Assembly: GCA_963383645.1 (NCBI GenBank)
Contig: OY726557.1
Coordinates: 150,775,860 to 150,839,859 of the forward strand
DNA: 64,000 bases
DNA from: Muscardinus avellanarius
Lineage: Eukaryota; Chordata; Mammalia; Rodentia; Gliridae
Direction: 5' to 3'
The position numbers and the translations under genes are program-made. The notes under the pieces are model-generated. The model did not search any database. It was given only the letters and a program-made list of their open reading frames with translations, and was not told the origin of the DNA. This document shows, piece after piece, positions 13,099-43,479 of the stretch (its first letter is position 1; each line of letters opens with the position of its first letter).

Positions 13099-13287
13099 CC
13101 GGGCGTGGTGGAGCACGCTTGTAATCCCCGCGCTTGGGAGGCAGAGACAGGAGGATCACGCAGGTTCAAAGCCAGCCTCACTGGCTTAAGAAACCCTGTT
13201 TCCAAATAAAATAAATATTAAAAAATAGTTCTGGGAGTGTAGCCCAGAGGTAGAAGGGTTTCCAGGAACCCAAGTGCCACCAAAAAT
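13099..13287 (+). mobile_element. B1-dID-type SINE, palindrome subfamily (second of a same-site pair)
   Basis: Flanked by AAAAACAAGAGCTAG at 13084-13098 and 13288-13302. Differs from its neighbour at many positions. Confidence 0.93.
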
Positions 13288-13302
13288 AAAAACAAGAGCT
13301 AG

Positions 13303-13976
13303 AGTCACACTTGGCTTCTTGATAGCCCCTGCCTCACTTGTTACATTCCAACATGTTTCAGAGAAGCGTCCCATTGATGCTGTGATGCTGAAGAGCAAGG
13401 TCTACAAAAGGAAGGGGGTCATTTTATATCTCACCTGTGGATGAGGGGCCTTCTTGGTCAAAGCTCTCTTTGAACCTTTTTTTTTTTTTTAATTCCTAGG
13501 CTTGAATAAAGATCAGTGAAGCCATGGAACTTTTGTAATAACTGACCAGGTAGCTTAGCAAAGGCAGAAGGAAACCCCAGAGAACCCCGGCAGCCAGCGC
13601 AGAGTGAGTGCTAGAAGAGCTGGACTTTGGTCAATGCAGATGCTGAACAGCCTTATGGCACAGAGAGTCAGCAACTCTGCCCTCTGCCCGCAGCAAAGTG
13701 TGCACAGACACCCGGAACACTTTATGGCCAGCAGAATAAAGCAGCAAAATCCGTTTACTTTTAAATGGTCATAAAATACCTGGGTATACATAACAGGAGC
13801 CTTTCTTAAACAAAATGGGTACAGATTGGAGAAAGCAACTGTTCACAGGGTGAAGACCTCTCCTTCACACACGTCCTGTCTGATATTAATCATAGGGTTA
13901 CAACACCGAACAAACCCAAATAATCCACTTGGAGTCACTGTTTCTGCTGATTGCTCAGGCTACTCATTGCTAATCA
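13303..13976. other. MMP1 upstream region
   Basis: Between the double SINE and the core promoter; unique-looking. May hold distal regulatory sites, but I can name none with confidence. Confidence 0.5.
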
Positions 13977-14046
13977 AGAGGATGTTATGAAACATGAGTC
14001 AGACAGCCTCTGGCTTTCTGGAAGTACTGGGACTGTCTATATAAAG
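13977..14046 (+). promoter_or_regulatory. MMP1: MMP1 core promoter: ETS site, AP-1 site, TATA box
   Basis: Contains the ETS/PEA3-type AGAGGATGTT at 13977-13986, a perfect AP-1 TGAGTCA at 13995-14001, and a TATA box TATATAAAG at 14038-14046. Spacing and order match the known collagenase promoter, where AP-1 and PEA3 drive induction by phorbol ester, cytokines and growth factors. Transcription probably starts near 14068-14072, giving a 5'UTR of about 25 nt. Confidence 0.88.
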
Positions 14047-14094
14047 ACAGAGCCTCTGAGCTGAGATATTGGAGCAGCAGGCAGGTAGAGAGCC

Positions 14095-21440
<7,346 letters not shown>

Positions 21441-22022
21441 CCAACTGTTACAAAGTTAATGAAAAAAAAAATGTATTCTGTGAGCCCAAGAAAGATGTTT
21501 TCCTGAAGAGCCATATATTTCAGTATTTTATTTAACTTCTAGAACCACTGATGCACAGGACTGCTCAGTATAGCCTTATTTATACCTCATCCTGCATTTT
21601 TATACTTATAGTATATTTTTATGTACTAATATAATTTAGTTCTACAAACAATGGCCAAATAAGGTCCAGTTCATGGATTATGGATTCACAAATGCCAGTG
21701 TTGCAAAGAAGATTATTCCCAGACTATATGAGCCTGACACTGATGCTGGAGACCAGCCTAGGTGATTAGCATCACCTTTCAAGAGTCAAAAGACATGAGC
21801 CTTCAGCAGAGGAAAAGCAGCTTAAGAACACTAGCATCCTGACTTACAAGGGACAACTCCTTTGGAGGAGGGGTTGGGAATTGAACCCAGGAGCATTCTA
21901 CCTCTGAGCTACATGCTCATCCTTTTTTATTTTGAAACAGGGTCCTATCTCAGCCTCATACCTGCCACTATACCTGGCAGGACAACTCCCCTTATATGAA
22001 ATAAAGCATTTGATATTTGGAA
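21441..22022 (+). promoter_or_regulatory. MMP1: MMP1 3'UTR and polyadenylation signal
   Basis: AATAAA at 22000-22005; cleavage is expected around 22020. The 3'UTR is AT-rich and interrupted by an antisense SINE (21861-21979), which ends about 20 bp upstream of the signal. Confidence 0.7.
21861..21979 (-). mobile_element. SINE fragment in the MMP1 3'UTR
   Basis: Antisense, internally shortened copy. Target-site duplication GGACAACTCC (21851-21860, 21980-21989). Confidence 0.88.
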
Positions 22023-22124
22023 AAAAGCCATCCTTGTCTCTACTTTTTTCAATGTTTCCATTGCATTTATTATACTATTATTGCCTGCTTATAAAACCAT
22101 AACTACAGAGATTAATTTTCAATA

Positions 22125-22326
22125 TTTTGTGGTACTGGGGATGGAAGCCAGGAGCATTCTACCTCTGAGCTACACTCCCAGCTCTATTTTTATTCTTTAT
22201 TTTGAAATATAGTCTCACGAAGTTGCTAAGGGCCTCATAAGTCGCTGAGGCTGTTGGGGAACCAGGATCCTCCTGTCTCCGCCTCCCAAGAGCGGGGATT
22301 ACAAACATGCACCACCATGCCTGGCT
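22125..22326 (-). mobile_element. B1-dID-type SINE
   Basis: Full antisense copy just downstream of MMP1. Confidence 0.9.
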
Positions 22327-22477
22327 AGCCCTATTTTTTATTCTTTATTTTGAAACAGGGTCTCACTGAGTTGCAAAGAGCCTCACTAAGTGGTAGTTGA
22401 GGCTATCTGCAAACTGCAGTTCTCCTGTCTCAGCCTCCCAAATGCTTGGATTAAAAGCGTGCACCACCATGATTGGC
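22327..22477 (-). mobile_element. SINE, missing most of the ID-like half
   Basis: Antisense; abuts the preceding copy directly and ends ACCACCATGATTGGCT. Confidence 0.85.
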
Positions 22478-22987
22478 TTTCCAGTTTTTACTTTCTTGTT
22501 TATACCTTCTGTTCACATAGAAGGGAAAGAAAGTTATTCTCTCAGTCCCATATAAAGAGTTCAAATTGATTTAAAGTAAAATAAGTGAAGGCATGGTGGG
22601 GCTTTCTAAGGGGATGCCACTTTCTTTTCTGAGTACATGGGAGGGTTACATTTTCCCACAGTCCAAATTCTTGTGCTAATGAGGTGGGTGGGGGGAGGTA
22701 AGTGTTGTGGGCAGTGGAGTGTCTAACTAGTTCTAGCCAATGAATATATGAGTAAGTGACAAAATCTCTTCCAGCCATAAGTGTTTGATTCCCCAAACAA
22801 ATATCCATAGATGTCTACTCCTCTGCCACGGTGATCATAGAAGAACATCATTAGAGAGATGCCATAAGACGGAAGAAGCTGGAATTGCCAGGCTACCTTT
22901 CTAAACAGTTACCACAAACCTTAGTAGATTTTGCTAAGTCAGAAATAAACTTTTCTGTCTTTCTTTTTTCTTTCTTTTCTTTCTTTC

Positions 22988-23197
22988 TTTTTTTTTTTTG
23001 CGGTACTGGGGAGGAACTCAGGGGCATTCTACCTTTGAGCTACACCACCAGCCCTATTTTTTATACTTTATTTTGAAACAGGGTCTCACTAAGTTGTGGA
23101 AGACCTCACTAAGTAGCTGAGGCTGTTCTCAAACCGCGATCCTCCTGTCTCAGCCTCCCAAATGCTGGGATTACAAGCATGTACCACCATGCCCAGC
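22988..23197 (-). mobile_element. B1-dID-type SINE
   Basis: Antisense; perfect 16-bp target-site duplication AGAAATAAACTTTTCT (22941-22956, 23198-23213). A (TTTC)n tract precedes it. Confidence 0.93.
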
Positions 23198-23213
23198 AGA
23201 AATAAACTTTTCT

Positions 23214-25044
23214 TGTGTTAAGCACAAAAACCTTAAATTTTGTTAGTGCTGCATAACTTAATTTCCCTAAATAAGCATCATTTGGTTTATCATGGCTAAT
23301 TTGGGAGGAAGTTAACGTAAATAGGAATCCTTCAAGTAGCTTCCAAAGCCCTTGAATTTTATGAGTGGTTCAAAGATGTGTATAGGCTTTCCAAGTACAG
23401 AGTCTTGAAAACCTTATGAGATATTCATGTTTCTGAGGCCATTCTTAACTCAAAATTTTGGAGAACAATGTAACTTCTTTTTTGGCCATAAGTCAGTTTG
23501 TCTGTCTGTCTCTTTCTCTGTCTCTGTCTCTCTCTCACTCTTTCTCTCTCTTTCTCATAAACTTTTTATATTAAACTATAACATAAATAAATATCAATTC
23601 ACAAGTCACAAATGTTCATCTCAATGTGTTATGACAAGTTTAACAGGCATATTCAATCCTTATCTAGGTCATGAAAGAGAGGATTATCAATACCACTGTA
23701 GTCCACTCAACACTCGCCTTGTCTTAGGATGAGTCACTAAAAACATATCCTGAAACAAGAGTTATTTGGGGGTGTCTTTGGGAGAAGAGTGCTTTCAGGG
23801 GGGAAAAAAAGAGTGATGCAAACATTTGAATGCAGAGAAAAAGTCAAAGATCATGCTTTTAGATGAGGATTTCTCTGATCTCATGAGAAGGCTTTGCAAC
23901 AAAAATGGACCCAGAGAGTTAGTGCCACCTTGAAGCATGGGGTTTTGTACCCCTGTGTCAATCAATCATCTGTCAAGGTCTAGATTGTGAGGGGTAGCAC
24001 AGCTTCCCAGGCAAGATGATACCACTTGGCAAAGAAATGGTGACCATTATAAGCTGTAAGTCACCAGCTCTTGAAGTAGCCAGAAGATGGGAGCTTGGTA
24101 CTAAAGGGGATTTGAGGAGAGCACTGACAGCAACCACCGTGCATTCTCTTTTGCAAAGGTAACTACTATGCTGAATCCTAACACCTTAAGTTTAATTTGA
24201 CTATTTCTTAAATAAATTTAATGTGGTGTGTTTTTCCTTGTATGTGCCGGGCTGTAATCCACATGTAGTTTATGCATTTCATCCATTACTGATGGACCTC
24301 AAATTATTAATTTGGGGGTTTTATAAGCAATGTTGCACATATGGAGGCATTTCTGTTGATTATATGCCCAAGAGTTCAGCTGCTACGTTATAGAAATTTC
24401 CAGATACTTCTGCAGGTTCTTCCTCAGCCTCATCTACAGTTTATCCCAGCCACAGCAGTGGTGGCTGGTCCTACACAGGTCCTAACCAAAACTCTAAACT
24501 TCAGCTGTGTGTGGCTGGCCTGTGCCCTGTGTTTCTTGCTTTCTTGCCTCAAGGCTTTTCTGCTGAATTTCCAATGAGGTTTCCTGAGGCACCCATTTAG
24601 AACTCGTGCACATGCAACCTAAAAAATTAGAAAAGTGGTCATTTGTAGAGTAAAAATTTTACCAATGTGAGAACAATGGATGAATTGGTGTATCTCCCCC
24701 TCTCTCTTTAGAAATGTCTTCTGAAGGTGTGTTAAAGAGGGTCCCCAGACAGTCACATATTGATAGACACAGTCCCTATATCTCTGGCCAGTTGACGCTC
24801 ATCTTTGTGTTGTCTCTCTCTTTCCTTGCTTGCTCTTCCTGGTCTTCAATCCCACTCTCTGGAACACAGGGCCCAGGAAGTACCTGTCCTTTCATTTCTG
24901 GCTCTGCTTTCTAAGAATACCTGATGAAGATAATTTGTTCTTGAGGTGGGTAGCGCTATCCCAGTATATAAGTGACATCACAGTTACCAAGATTGTTATT
25001 TGTGCTTGATTATGAAGAAATAAAGATGAATCATAAGAATAGAA
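23214..25044. other. Intergenic between MMP1 and MMP10
   Basis: Holds a CT-rich tract (23505-23560). 24230-24560 may be an old LINE 3' fragment. No gene. Confidence 0.5.
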
Positions 25045-25345
25045 TGTCGTAATTTTCAGGAAAATGTATGGAAGTGGAAACATCATGTCAAGTGAGATCA
25101 GCCAGACTCAGAAAATCAAGGACTATATGTTTCATTTCATATATGGAAACTAGAGAAAAAAAAAAAGAAAGAAAAAGGACCCCATGAAAAGAAGAAGAGA
25201 GACCAATAGAGCAATGGAGGAGAATCAGAGGAAGAAAGGGAAAGGGCAGGTACTGGAAAAGAAATGGACCAAATGATGTTATGTATATTTATAAGTGTCT
25301 CCCTATGAATCTCACCGCCACATGCAATCACAACACACCAAAAAA
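25045..25345 (+). mobile_element. Old L1 3' fragment
   Basis: GTCAAGTGAGATCAGCCAGA and the following text match the end of mammalian L1 ORF2 and the start of the 3'UTR; ends in an A-run. Confidence 0.65.
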
Positions 25346-25361
25346 AAAAAAAATTTAAAGA

Positions 25362-25548
25362 AGCTGAGAGTGGTGGTACATGTCTGCAATCACAGTAATT
25401 TGGGAAGCTAGGATAGGAGGATTGCAAGTTCCAAACCAACCTAGGCAACTTAGGCCCTATTTCAATATAAAAAATACAAAGGACTGAGAGTATAGCTTGG
25501 AGGTAGAATGTCCCTGCATTCAATCTCCAGTACTATCAACAAAAAAAA
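25362..25548 (+). mobile_element. B1-dID-type SINE
   Basis: Diverged sense copy. Confidence 0.82.
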
Positions 25549-27437
25549 TTAAAGGAATGGTGAGGTGTAGACTTATCTGTTGACTGTGCTGTTTCTATAG
25601 TAGAAAAAGAATAATAATTATAAAAGTGATTAGGGGCTGGGAATTTAATAAAAGAAAGGCCTATGCTCAGGGAAGCCAAAATTTTACTCCAGACATATGA
25701 TGAAAACCAACAGACATTAATGGTCACATTAAAAGAAATCTTTATTTATTGTACATTATGCTGAAAATCAGTCCTGAATGGAATTGCAAACTTGCTCACT
25801 CCCAGCCAAAGTAGTGAATAGACAAACCTAAAATCTTGTACACTTAAATCTCCCAGAAAGTTCCACATGGGAAGAAATAATACCTCTTTCTTTCAAAAAG
25901 AGAGAAGCCAGCTCTTGCCTTGAGAATTGTCAAGACCTTTTCTGGGACAACAATAAAGCCTTGCGTGTCTTTCTCCATATTGCTTTCTCCATTCCTCAGT
26001 GAGTTCAGGAAAATAACTAAGATCAGGTCTCAGAATTCTTCAAGTCTTAGGTGTGTTGAGAAATAGCTTCCAAATCAAAGGAATTGTGAAAAACGGGTAT
26101 CATAAATGCCCAGGGAATATGTGTGGAGTGTGAAGCACCATCATTTTCTGGCATCATCAAATGATGGTGTTTCAGGATGCAGAAAGGGCAGAAAGTCTGA
26201 TTCCACCGCAGCAGTGGTATTCAACCCCATTCTACAGAGAACAAATACCGCCCTGTGTCTTTGAGACATACTGTGTACCTCTCTGGTGTGTTTCTTACAA
26301 ACTTGGTGAAAGGGGAGCCCACTCTGCCTTCCCAAGGGACAGAGTGGCATGATGAGTGCCTCACACTTATGTGAGAAATCTTTTCTCAGGTTTCATCTCC
26401 CCGTACCTTTTCACTCCTTCCTCCATAACGTGTGACAGTTTGGGCTTCTCTGTCTCATATACTATGGGATGTCATTGTGTCTCAGATTTGAGAATCTATG
26501 TCAGCAGAATATTAGACAAGCTTCTGGTTTTTTTTTTCAGAACACTGAGCCCCAAATCATAAATAAGTGTATCCATGTCAATAAATTATTCCCTGTCCAG
26601 TCTTATATACCCCCGATCCCAGTCCACTAATTTTAAGATTGATATAATTTCTTTACTAGAGAAAACTAACGGTCTCCAAAACTTGATGTGGAGTGAGTGA
26701 TTCAGAAGGAGTGTTTAGAGGCTCCCTTTATTATCTATGAGCCCAGAAATGCACTGAAAATTAAGGATTTTGCTTCTTTGTATTCTGTTTGGGATTGAGT
26801 CAAAGCTCTAGCTTTTTTAGTTGGAAGCATTTTAGAAATTTTAGCCCCTAATACTACTATAAGGGAAGAAGTAGTTGCTTTATTCTAGTCTTATACCATA
26901 TGTTTTGAGGAGGCAGTACACCACCCCCTGAATTATAGTGCAAAACTCAAAGAGCAGTCAACTCTCAGATGAAGAAAGCATTCTGACATTCCTGAATCTT
27001 AGTTTACTTTCTATGACAAAGAAAAAACAATACTAGCTTCTAGCACAGTCATGAGGATAGAAGAGGCTAAGTCAGCCAGTGTAGTACCTGACATACTGTC
27101 AAAAATATTCAACAATTGACAACTGTCTTTTTTTTTCTTACATTCTCCTGTGGCCAGAATATTTAGTTAATGCTACTCTCCTCCCCAACAAACTCCCTCC
27201 CGACATAAAATTAAAAAAAAAAACTGCACTAGTGATTAAACCAGTAAGAAACCCTAATCTAAGTTGAAAATATGATAACCACAACACAATATTATTTTAT
27301 GTGGTCATCTATGATTAATAATAGTGGTTACTATAAACTACAACATGTAATTATGCATTCTAACCTTTAGCGCATGCACTTGAAGCTGTGATTCTTAAAT
27401 CTTTATTACCCCTATCTTGATACTTTTTTCTTTTTCA
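25549..27437. other. Intergenic, nothing recognised
   Basis: Only short unrelated open frames. Confidence 0.55.
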
Positions 27438-27449
27438 GTTGATAGTTTT

Positions 27450-28388
27450 ACTTTTTTAAATTTTTTTATTGGATCACTGTATTCATACATCATAATGGGA
27501 TAAAAAAAACTTGTGTAGACATACGTGCACACATCGCCTAGTTAACCCCTACCCAATCCCCACCCCATTTCCTCCCCATCCCTCCTTCCCATGCTTGGCT
27601 TAGTGGTTGACATCTAATATTATAACAATTTATCCAAAATTAACAATGATAATCTCACATAACAGATTCATTTGTCTGATATCAAGCTTTTGATCACTTA
27701 GAGATAACATTTCAATATTTCTTTTTGCTTTCTTTCTTACCAGAGGATAATTTTTTAAGGTGAAACTATCATACATTTTTTTCAGAAAAAATCTATCCTA
27801 ACATGAAATATGAATTCTAAATATCCAAAACAATCACAAAAAAGAACAAAGCTAGAAGATTTACATTTTCTGATCTCAAACCTTATAGCTACAATAATTG
27901 AAACAGTGTAGTACTGCCATAAAGGCAGATATATAAACCAGTGGAGTAACATAAAAAGCCTAGAAATAAATTCTTCCATATATGGTCAAGTTATTTTTGA
28001 CAAGGTTTCCAAAAACATTTGGTGAAGGAAGTAATAATCTTTTCACTAGATATTGTTGAAAAATAATAATTACATGAAAAAGAACAAAGTTGGACCCTTA
28101 CATAACTCCATATACAAATATTAACTCAAAATAAATAAAAGATCTAAATGTAAATCTTAAGACTATAAACTTTTAAAAGAAAACCTGGATCATAAAACTT
28201 CATAACAGTGAAATTGGCAGTGATTTCTTGGATATGATTTCAAAGGCACAGGCAACAAAAGAATAAACAAACTTTCTAAAAATAAAAAATGTACATCCAA
28301 AGACAATGTAAACAGAGTTAAAAGTTGCTGATAGAATGGGATAATTCCAAATGCTATATCTGAAGATATATTAATATTCCAAATAGAG
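27450..28388 (-). mobile_element. Second, independent insertion of the inverted-L1 3' module
   Basis: Flanked by a 12-bp direct repeat GTTGATAGTTTT (27438-27449 and 28389-28400). Read on the - strand it has the antisense ORF2-like segment (28388 to about 27790), the same linker, and an L1 3' end terminating in a T-rich stretch at the left. It is 5'-truncated relative to the 57-60 kb element and shares its inversion junction. Confidence 0.85.
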
Positions 28389-28400
28389 GTTGATAGTTTT

Positions 28401-30359
28401 TCTATAGCAAGGATTGGTAACATAGACTACTTGGTTAAATTATCAGGAGAAAGATAAAAATAATTAAAATATGGGCAATAAGCTATGTTCCTTTTGTGAA
28501 GTAGTCACATTGGTATTAGAAGTATTGGAAACAGGTAAACTTCTCATTTTTTTTCTGGATCTGTGACAGCACAATAACCTCAACTTGTAATAAAATATTT
28601 CCAACAAAAGAAGTTGCAAAATACCAAAGACAGCACCATGCCTCAGTTAATCTAGAATCATATGTGAGTGTGTACAGTCTGAGAAGCAGAAGTTATTGAA
28701 ACAATGGAAAGTGCACAGTTCACCAGTACTGCCAGGAGCGGGCTCACCTGGAAGTAAGGAGCTGTTATACATGTCTCCATCTTGGTTACAGGTTATGATG
28801 GGCTGTAGATGGATGCTCTGTCTGGACCACATCAATGTAGCACAAACCACAGTTAGCTGCAGGTGTCAGGGAAGGCAGACACAGATCAAAAGAAGTGGCT
28901 AGATTCACAAGATGATCAGATAGGAGAACAGAACAGCAGCCAGTGAGGTAAACTGAAAACAAGTTCAGAGGTGAGTGTCAAGAATTAGGGGAAAAAAGGA
29001 GAGAGAAATATGTTGGGACAGAGTTGAGGTCCAAGCCAAGAGATTTTTTTGATAAATGCTAATTGTAGTGGTTGAGCTCTGTGCTGATAGTTCTGAGTAA
29101 TCTCTTATTATTTCTTAGCTAGCTGAGTTTCAGCTTACTGTTCAAATTTTCTGATCCTAATTTCAACCTTACTGGATTGCCCTAAAGATTAGAAATAACA
29201 CGCATTTAGAAACTGGCACACAATATAATCTCTAGTCGTGTGAGTTTCACCTTTCATTAAATATAATTAGTATATATCTGTTTATCTGACTGTACATATG
29301 CTCCAGTAAGTTTAATAAATAATAAATTGCTTAGAAATAAACAGGACTTCCCTGACAAAAGTTATTAATTCTTCTAGGTACAATAGTTAAATGCTGAATA
29401 GGCTAAAACACCAATATCACTCTGTCAGGTTAGGTTGTTGGCTGTTTAGCCAATTGTAATCCTAATCATACCTCTAATTACTATGTAGTAATATCCTCCA
29501 GCAGGATGTGCCAACACTAATAAAGTTATGACTAAAATAAATATGAGTCACCCCAGAACTTGTCAGATCAGTGCCTAAGGACACAGTCACAGATTTGTCC
29601 AGCCAACAAGCTTTGCCTGTCAAACGTGTTGGGGTAAAATGAAAGGATACTTGCATAAAGACCACATAACAGCCCTTCAAATGGGGCTACCTACACCTCA
29701 TTTTTATAGGTGAAAATAGTTGTCTGGAAGTGTTATATACTTGTTCAAGTCCAGCTGCCTTTGTTTAAGTCTTTCTGTCAGGCCCTTTTCCTCTGATTTT
29801 CAAAGTGATGTTCCTCCCACTTGGCCAAGTTGTAGAGCAAACCCTTTGGCTACCTTAAGCCGTGGTTGGTGTGCCTGGCTCAATGCATAGCCAGGCTTCT
29901 CCCCGACCCTTGCATGGAGGTCCCAGAGCCTCCTGATTTCTGGACATACCACTTGTCCATCCTACCTCAAGTAGGGTGGCAGTGGCAGATGGAAATGCAA
30001 AGATCATTTGTAGACATTCATTAATTTAATCTCCCATCACTTTGAAATTTCATACTTTTGATATGGTAGAGTTCATTTATCTTTACTGAGAAAGAAAAAT
30101 ATAATTCTATACAAGAATTTCAGAATCTCTTATATAATAGGTTAGTTTGATAAAACGGTTATTACAGACTTTCTGTGTTGCTGTGTAAAAAGCATTCTAC
30201 TTTGCTGAGAGCAAGAAAGAAAATTTCATTCATGAACAAGTCTGGTCCATCTCTCCATTTGTACTTTGGGAGGATAAAGGATGAAAAGAAATTTCAAAAG
30301 CAAAGAAGAGAAGGAAGGTAAGAGGAACTTTTTGGTCAAATATGCAATTAAATTTATTT
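28401..30359. other. Intergenic upstream of MMP10
   Basis: No element or gene recognised. Confidence 0.55.
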
Positions 30360-30500
30360 CTTTTTCAAGTGTATTTTTGGTGCATTGCATTTTTACATCA
30401 TAAAGTGATAGGAACCTACATGTTCACAGCACTTGGCGAGCCTCCCTCTGGACCCCACACCACTCTGTCCCATCCCCAGACATGTTATTGAGATTGGCGT
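30360..30500 (-). mobile_element. L1 3'-end fragment upstream of MMP10
   Basis: Starts with a T-rich stretch and TTGGTGCATTGCATTTTTAC; same 3' terminus as other L1 tails here, reversed. Confidence 0.65.
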
Positions 30501-31006
30501 TGATAACTTCATAAATGTAGAGGGCATTATTTGAAGTGTTTCCTTCACCAAAGCTTTCTTCCAGTTTTTAAGGTTTTATGGAGCAGTTACTACGACCATA
30601 TCATTCACTCTGAAATGGAGAATGAGTGAAGACTCAAAGTTGTCTCCTGCGCACCGTCCTCTCTCCATAGTCATCCTGCTCATGCCCACTTCCTTCTCAC
30701 AGCACTCCTACTCGGGGCCAGTAAATACTTGCGGAAATCAGTAATAACTATGATAAACAAGGACTCCGGAAATGAAGTATCTGTCTTTATTTCTTCTTAG
30801 ATTAAAAATACCCAGTTATATTTGGAATTTCCATCCGTTCACTTATTTTGCTTATATTTGCGTTTAAAATATAGTTTTTTTTTTATAAATTGCACTGGTT
30901 TTTAAAATGTCTAAACATTTGATGTTTTACCAGGCATGTCAGCGATCTCCAAGTAAACAAAAATTATCCAGACAGTTCTTTTTCCTCTTTACAAACACAG
31001 AAAACA

Positions 31007-31178
31007 TTTCCTGGAGATTAATCATTCTTTCAAGTGGAGTAGGTTGAGGGAAATTACTGATGTAGGCTATATCGTCTTAACACTGATTTTTGTGAACATT
31101 TTTGCTATTATTCAGATTTTTAAAACCACATCTGTGAATCATGCTGTTGGTGATCTAAACATTGTTTCCCTATAAAAG
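31007..31178 (+). promoter_or_regulatory. MMP10: MMP10 core promoter: TATA box with degenerate AP-1 site
   Basis: TATAAAAG at 31171-31178, with a start site expected near 31200. At the position where stromelysin promoters carry AP-1 there is TGAATCA (31135-31141), one base off consensus. Upstream ATTTCCTGG (31006-31014) is an ETS-type core. The 5'UTR is about 45 nt. Confidence 0.7.
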
Positions 31179-31246
31179 AGTAGCCTCTCAGAGGTAGAGA
31201 TAGATGCTGGTGGATAGAAAGGGGTTTTCTTAAGGTAAAAGTCAGA

Positions 31247-41928
<10,682 letters not shown>

Positions 41929-42245
41929 GTAAAATAAGATACGAAAATTTTAAATGAATCTAATAATTATTTATCTAATTTATTGTGAGTCAAAATTATT
42001 ATTTCTATGAATCTAATAATTATTTACCTAACTTATTGTGAGTCAAAATGGTTAATTTTTGCTGCGTGTCCATGCCTGAAGAAGATGAGCCTCGCAGATG
42101 GTTCTATGAGCCTTGTCTGAAGCACATATCTTGCTCCTGAATTAACCTTGCAGAGAAGTGAGGAATACTCATGTGCAACAAGTGAGAGGATGTATCCCCA
42201 TGGGTGATTTACTTATTATTTAATAAAAATCTTTATTTTGGTCTG
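41929..42245 (+). promoter_or_regulatory. MMP10: MMP10 3'UTR and polyadenylation signal
   Basis: AATAAA at 42222-42227; cleavage expected near 42245. Contains a 53-bp tandem duplication (41954-42051), each copy with TGAGTCA. Confidence 0.75.
41954..42051 (+). repeat. 53-bp tandem duplication in MMP10 3'UTR
   Basis: Two copies starting ATGAATCTAATAATTATTTA at 41954 and 42007, differing at a few bases. Both hold TGAGTCA, at 41986 and 42039. Confidence 0.85.
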
Positions 42246-42249
42246 TTCC

Positions 42250-43089
42250 TTGCTTTCTAGAGTAATTCATGTCCAATGCACAGACCACACTGTGGACTGA
42301 GCACTTGACTAGTGTTCCGCCCATGGGTGTGTTAGGATGTTGCACTCTACAGACAGGTCACATGGATGTCACATACCCTCTTCGCTTCTCTGCACCAACA
42401 TAGTTTTTATTTTCATCTCACAGATCACCTAAATGTTCCTTACACATTTAAAGAAGAAAATGGAAAGTTGGTAGTTGGACTTCAGAACTGATACTGAGAA
42501 AATTTAGGAAGTAGCATTTTAGAGTATTGAAGACTAGAACTTAGCAAATCATCTAGTTAACAACATAATTTTACAGGTGAGGAAACAAAACTAGAGTTCA
42601 GTTACATTTTTTAGCTCAAATATTTTTTCAAGGTTAATTCCTGCTGGCCTCAGAGACAAATATTCTTATAACATATTTGCCTTCTCATTAAAATGTTCTC
42701 TTGTTGCTACTTTTTACTTGGTAATTCCTCAGTGATAAAAGTTTGTGTGGACATGCCGATTATATGACATTTTTGCTACCACTGACTAACCTATCTTTTC
42801 CCATACCAATTACAATACAGAAACCTGTTCATTCTTTCACTAATTCATTTGTATACCAGCACTGTCATAGATGCAAGGTATAGAATAAGTGAAGAAAACA
42901 GCCCAGTCTTAGTGATTTTTGTCTAGGGGGAGAAAGAAATCAAACAGATGAACACAAGTTAATATATAAATTGACCCTGAGGGGGTTAACTCTAAAGAAT
43001 GATAAAGAATGATAAAGAAATGGCAAAGTGATGAGAGAATAATGTTAGAAGAGGGTTTGCTGTAACTGAGGGGGATGTGAATGGGAAGA
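42250..43089. other. Intergenic downstream of MMP10
   Basis: Nothing recognised. Confidence 0.55.
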
Positions 43090-43290
43090 GGGAAATTCCC
43101 TAATATACATAATGTACATTCACAAACATATCAAAGTCAATCACTAAGCCAAACATGAGAAGGAAGGAGGTTGGAAGGAAATGGTGTGGAAACTGGGGAA
43201 GGGCTAATTGGTCGATGTGTGCATGTATGCCTCTGCCATCTTGTACTCCATTAAGATGTCTAACTACCATGCACCAATAAAAACATGAAA
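43090..43290 (+). mobile_element. L1 3'UTR fragment
   Basis: Collinear with the L1 3'UTR at 54780-54975 (CCAAACATGAGAAGGA ... CACCAATAAAA). Confidence 0.75.
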
Positions 43291-43479
43291 ATATAGTGTT
43301 GCTAAAGTTTGGCTGGTTAGATAAGCTTTCTCTGGGACAGTAGTGTGAAAAAAAAGCATTTAAATCCAATATCCAATTGCCAGCTGGATGTATAAGAAGA
43401 TAAAGATAATTATAAGGAAGTGAAATATATAATTAGTGTTGAATACAACTGGTAAAAAAAAATCTTGGCATGTTCAAGG

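Noticed and set aside
22022..31000. A further MMP gene or pseudogene between MMP1 and MMP10
   Set aside because: No HExxH helix, cysteine switch or hemopexin blade is visible on either strand.
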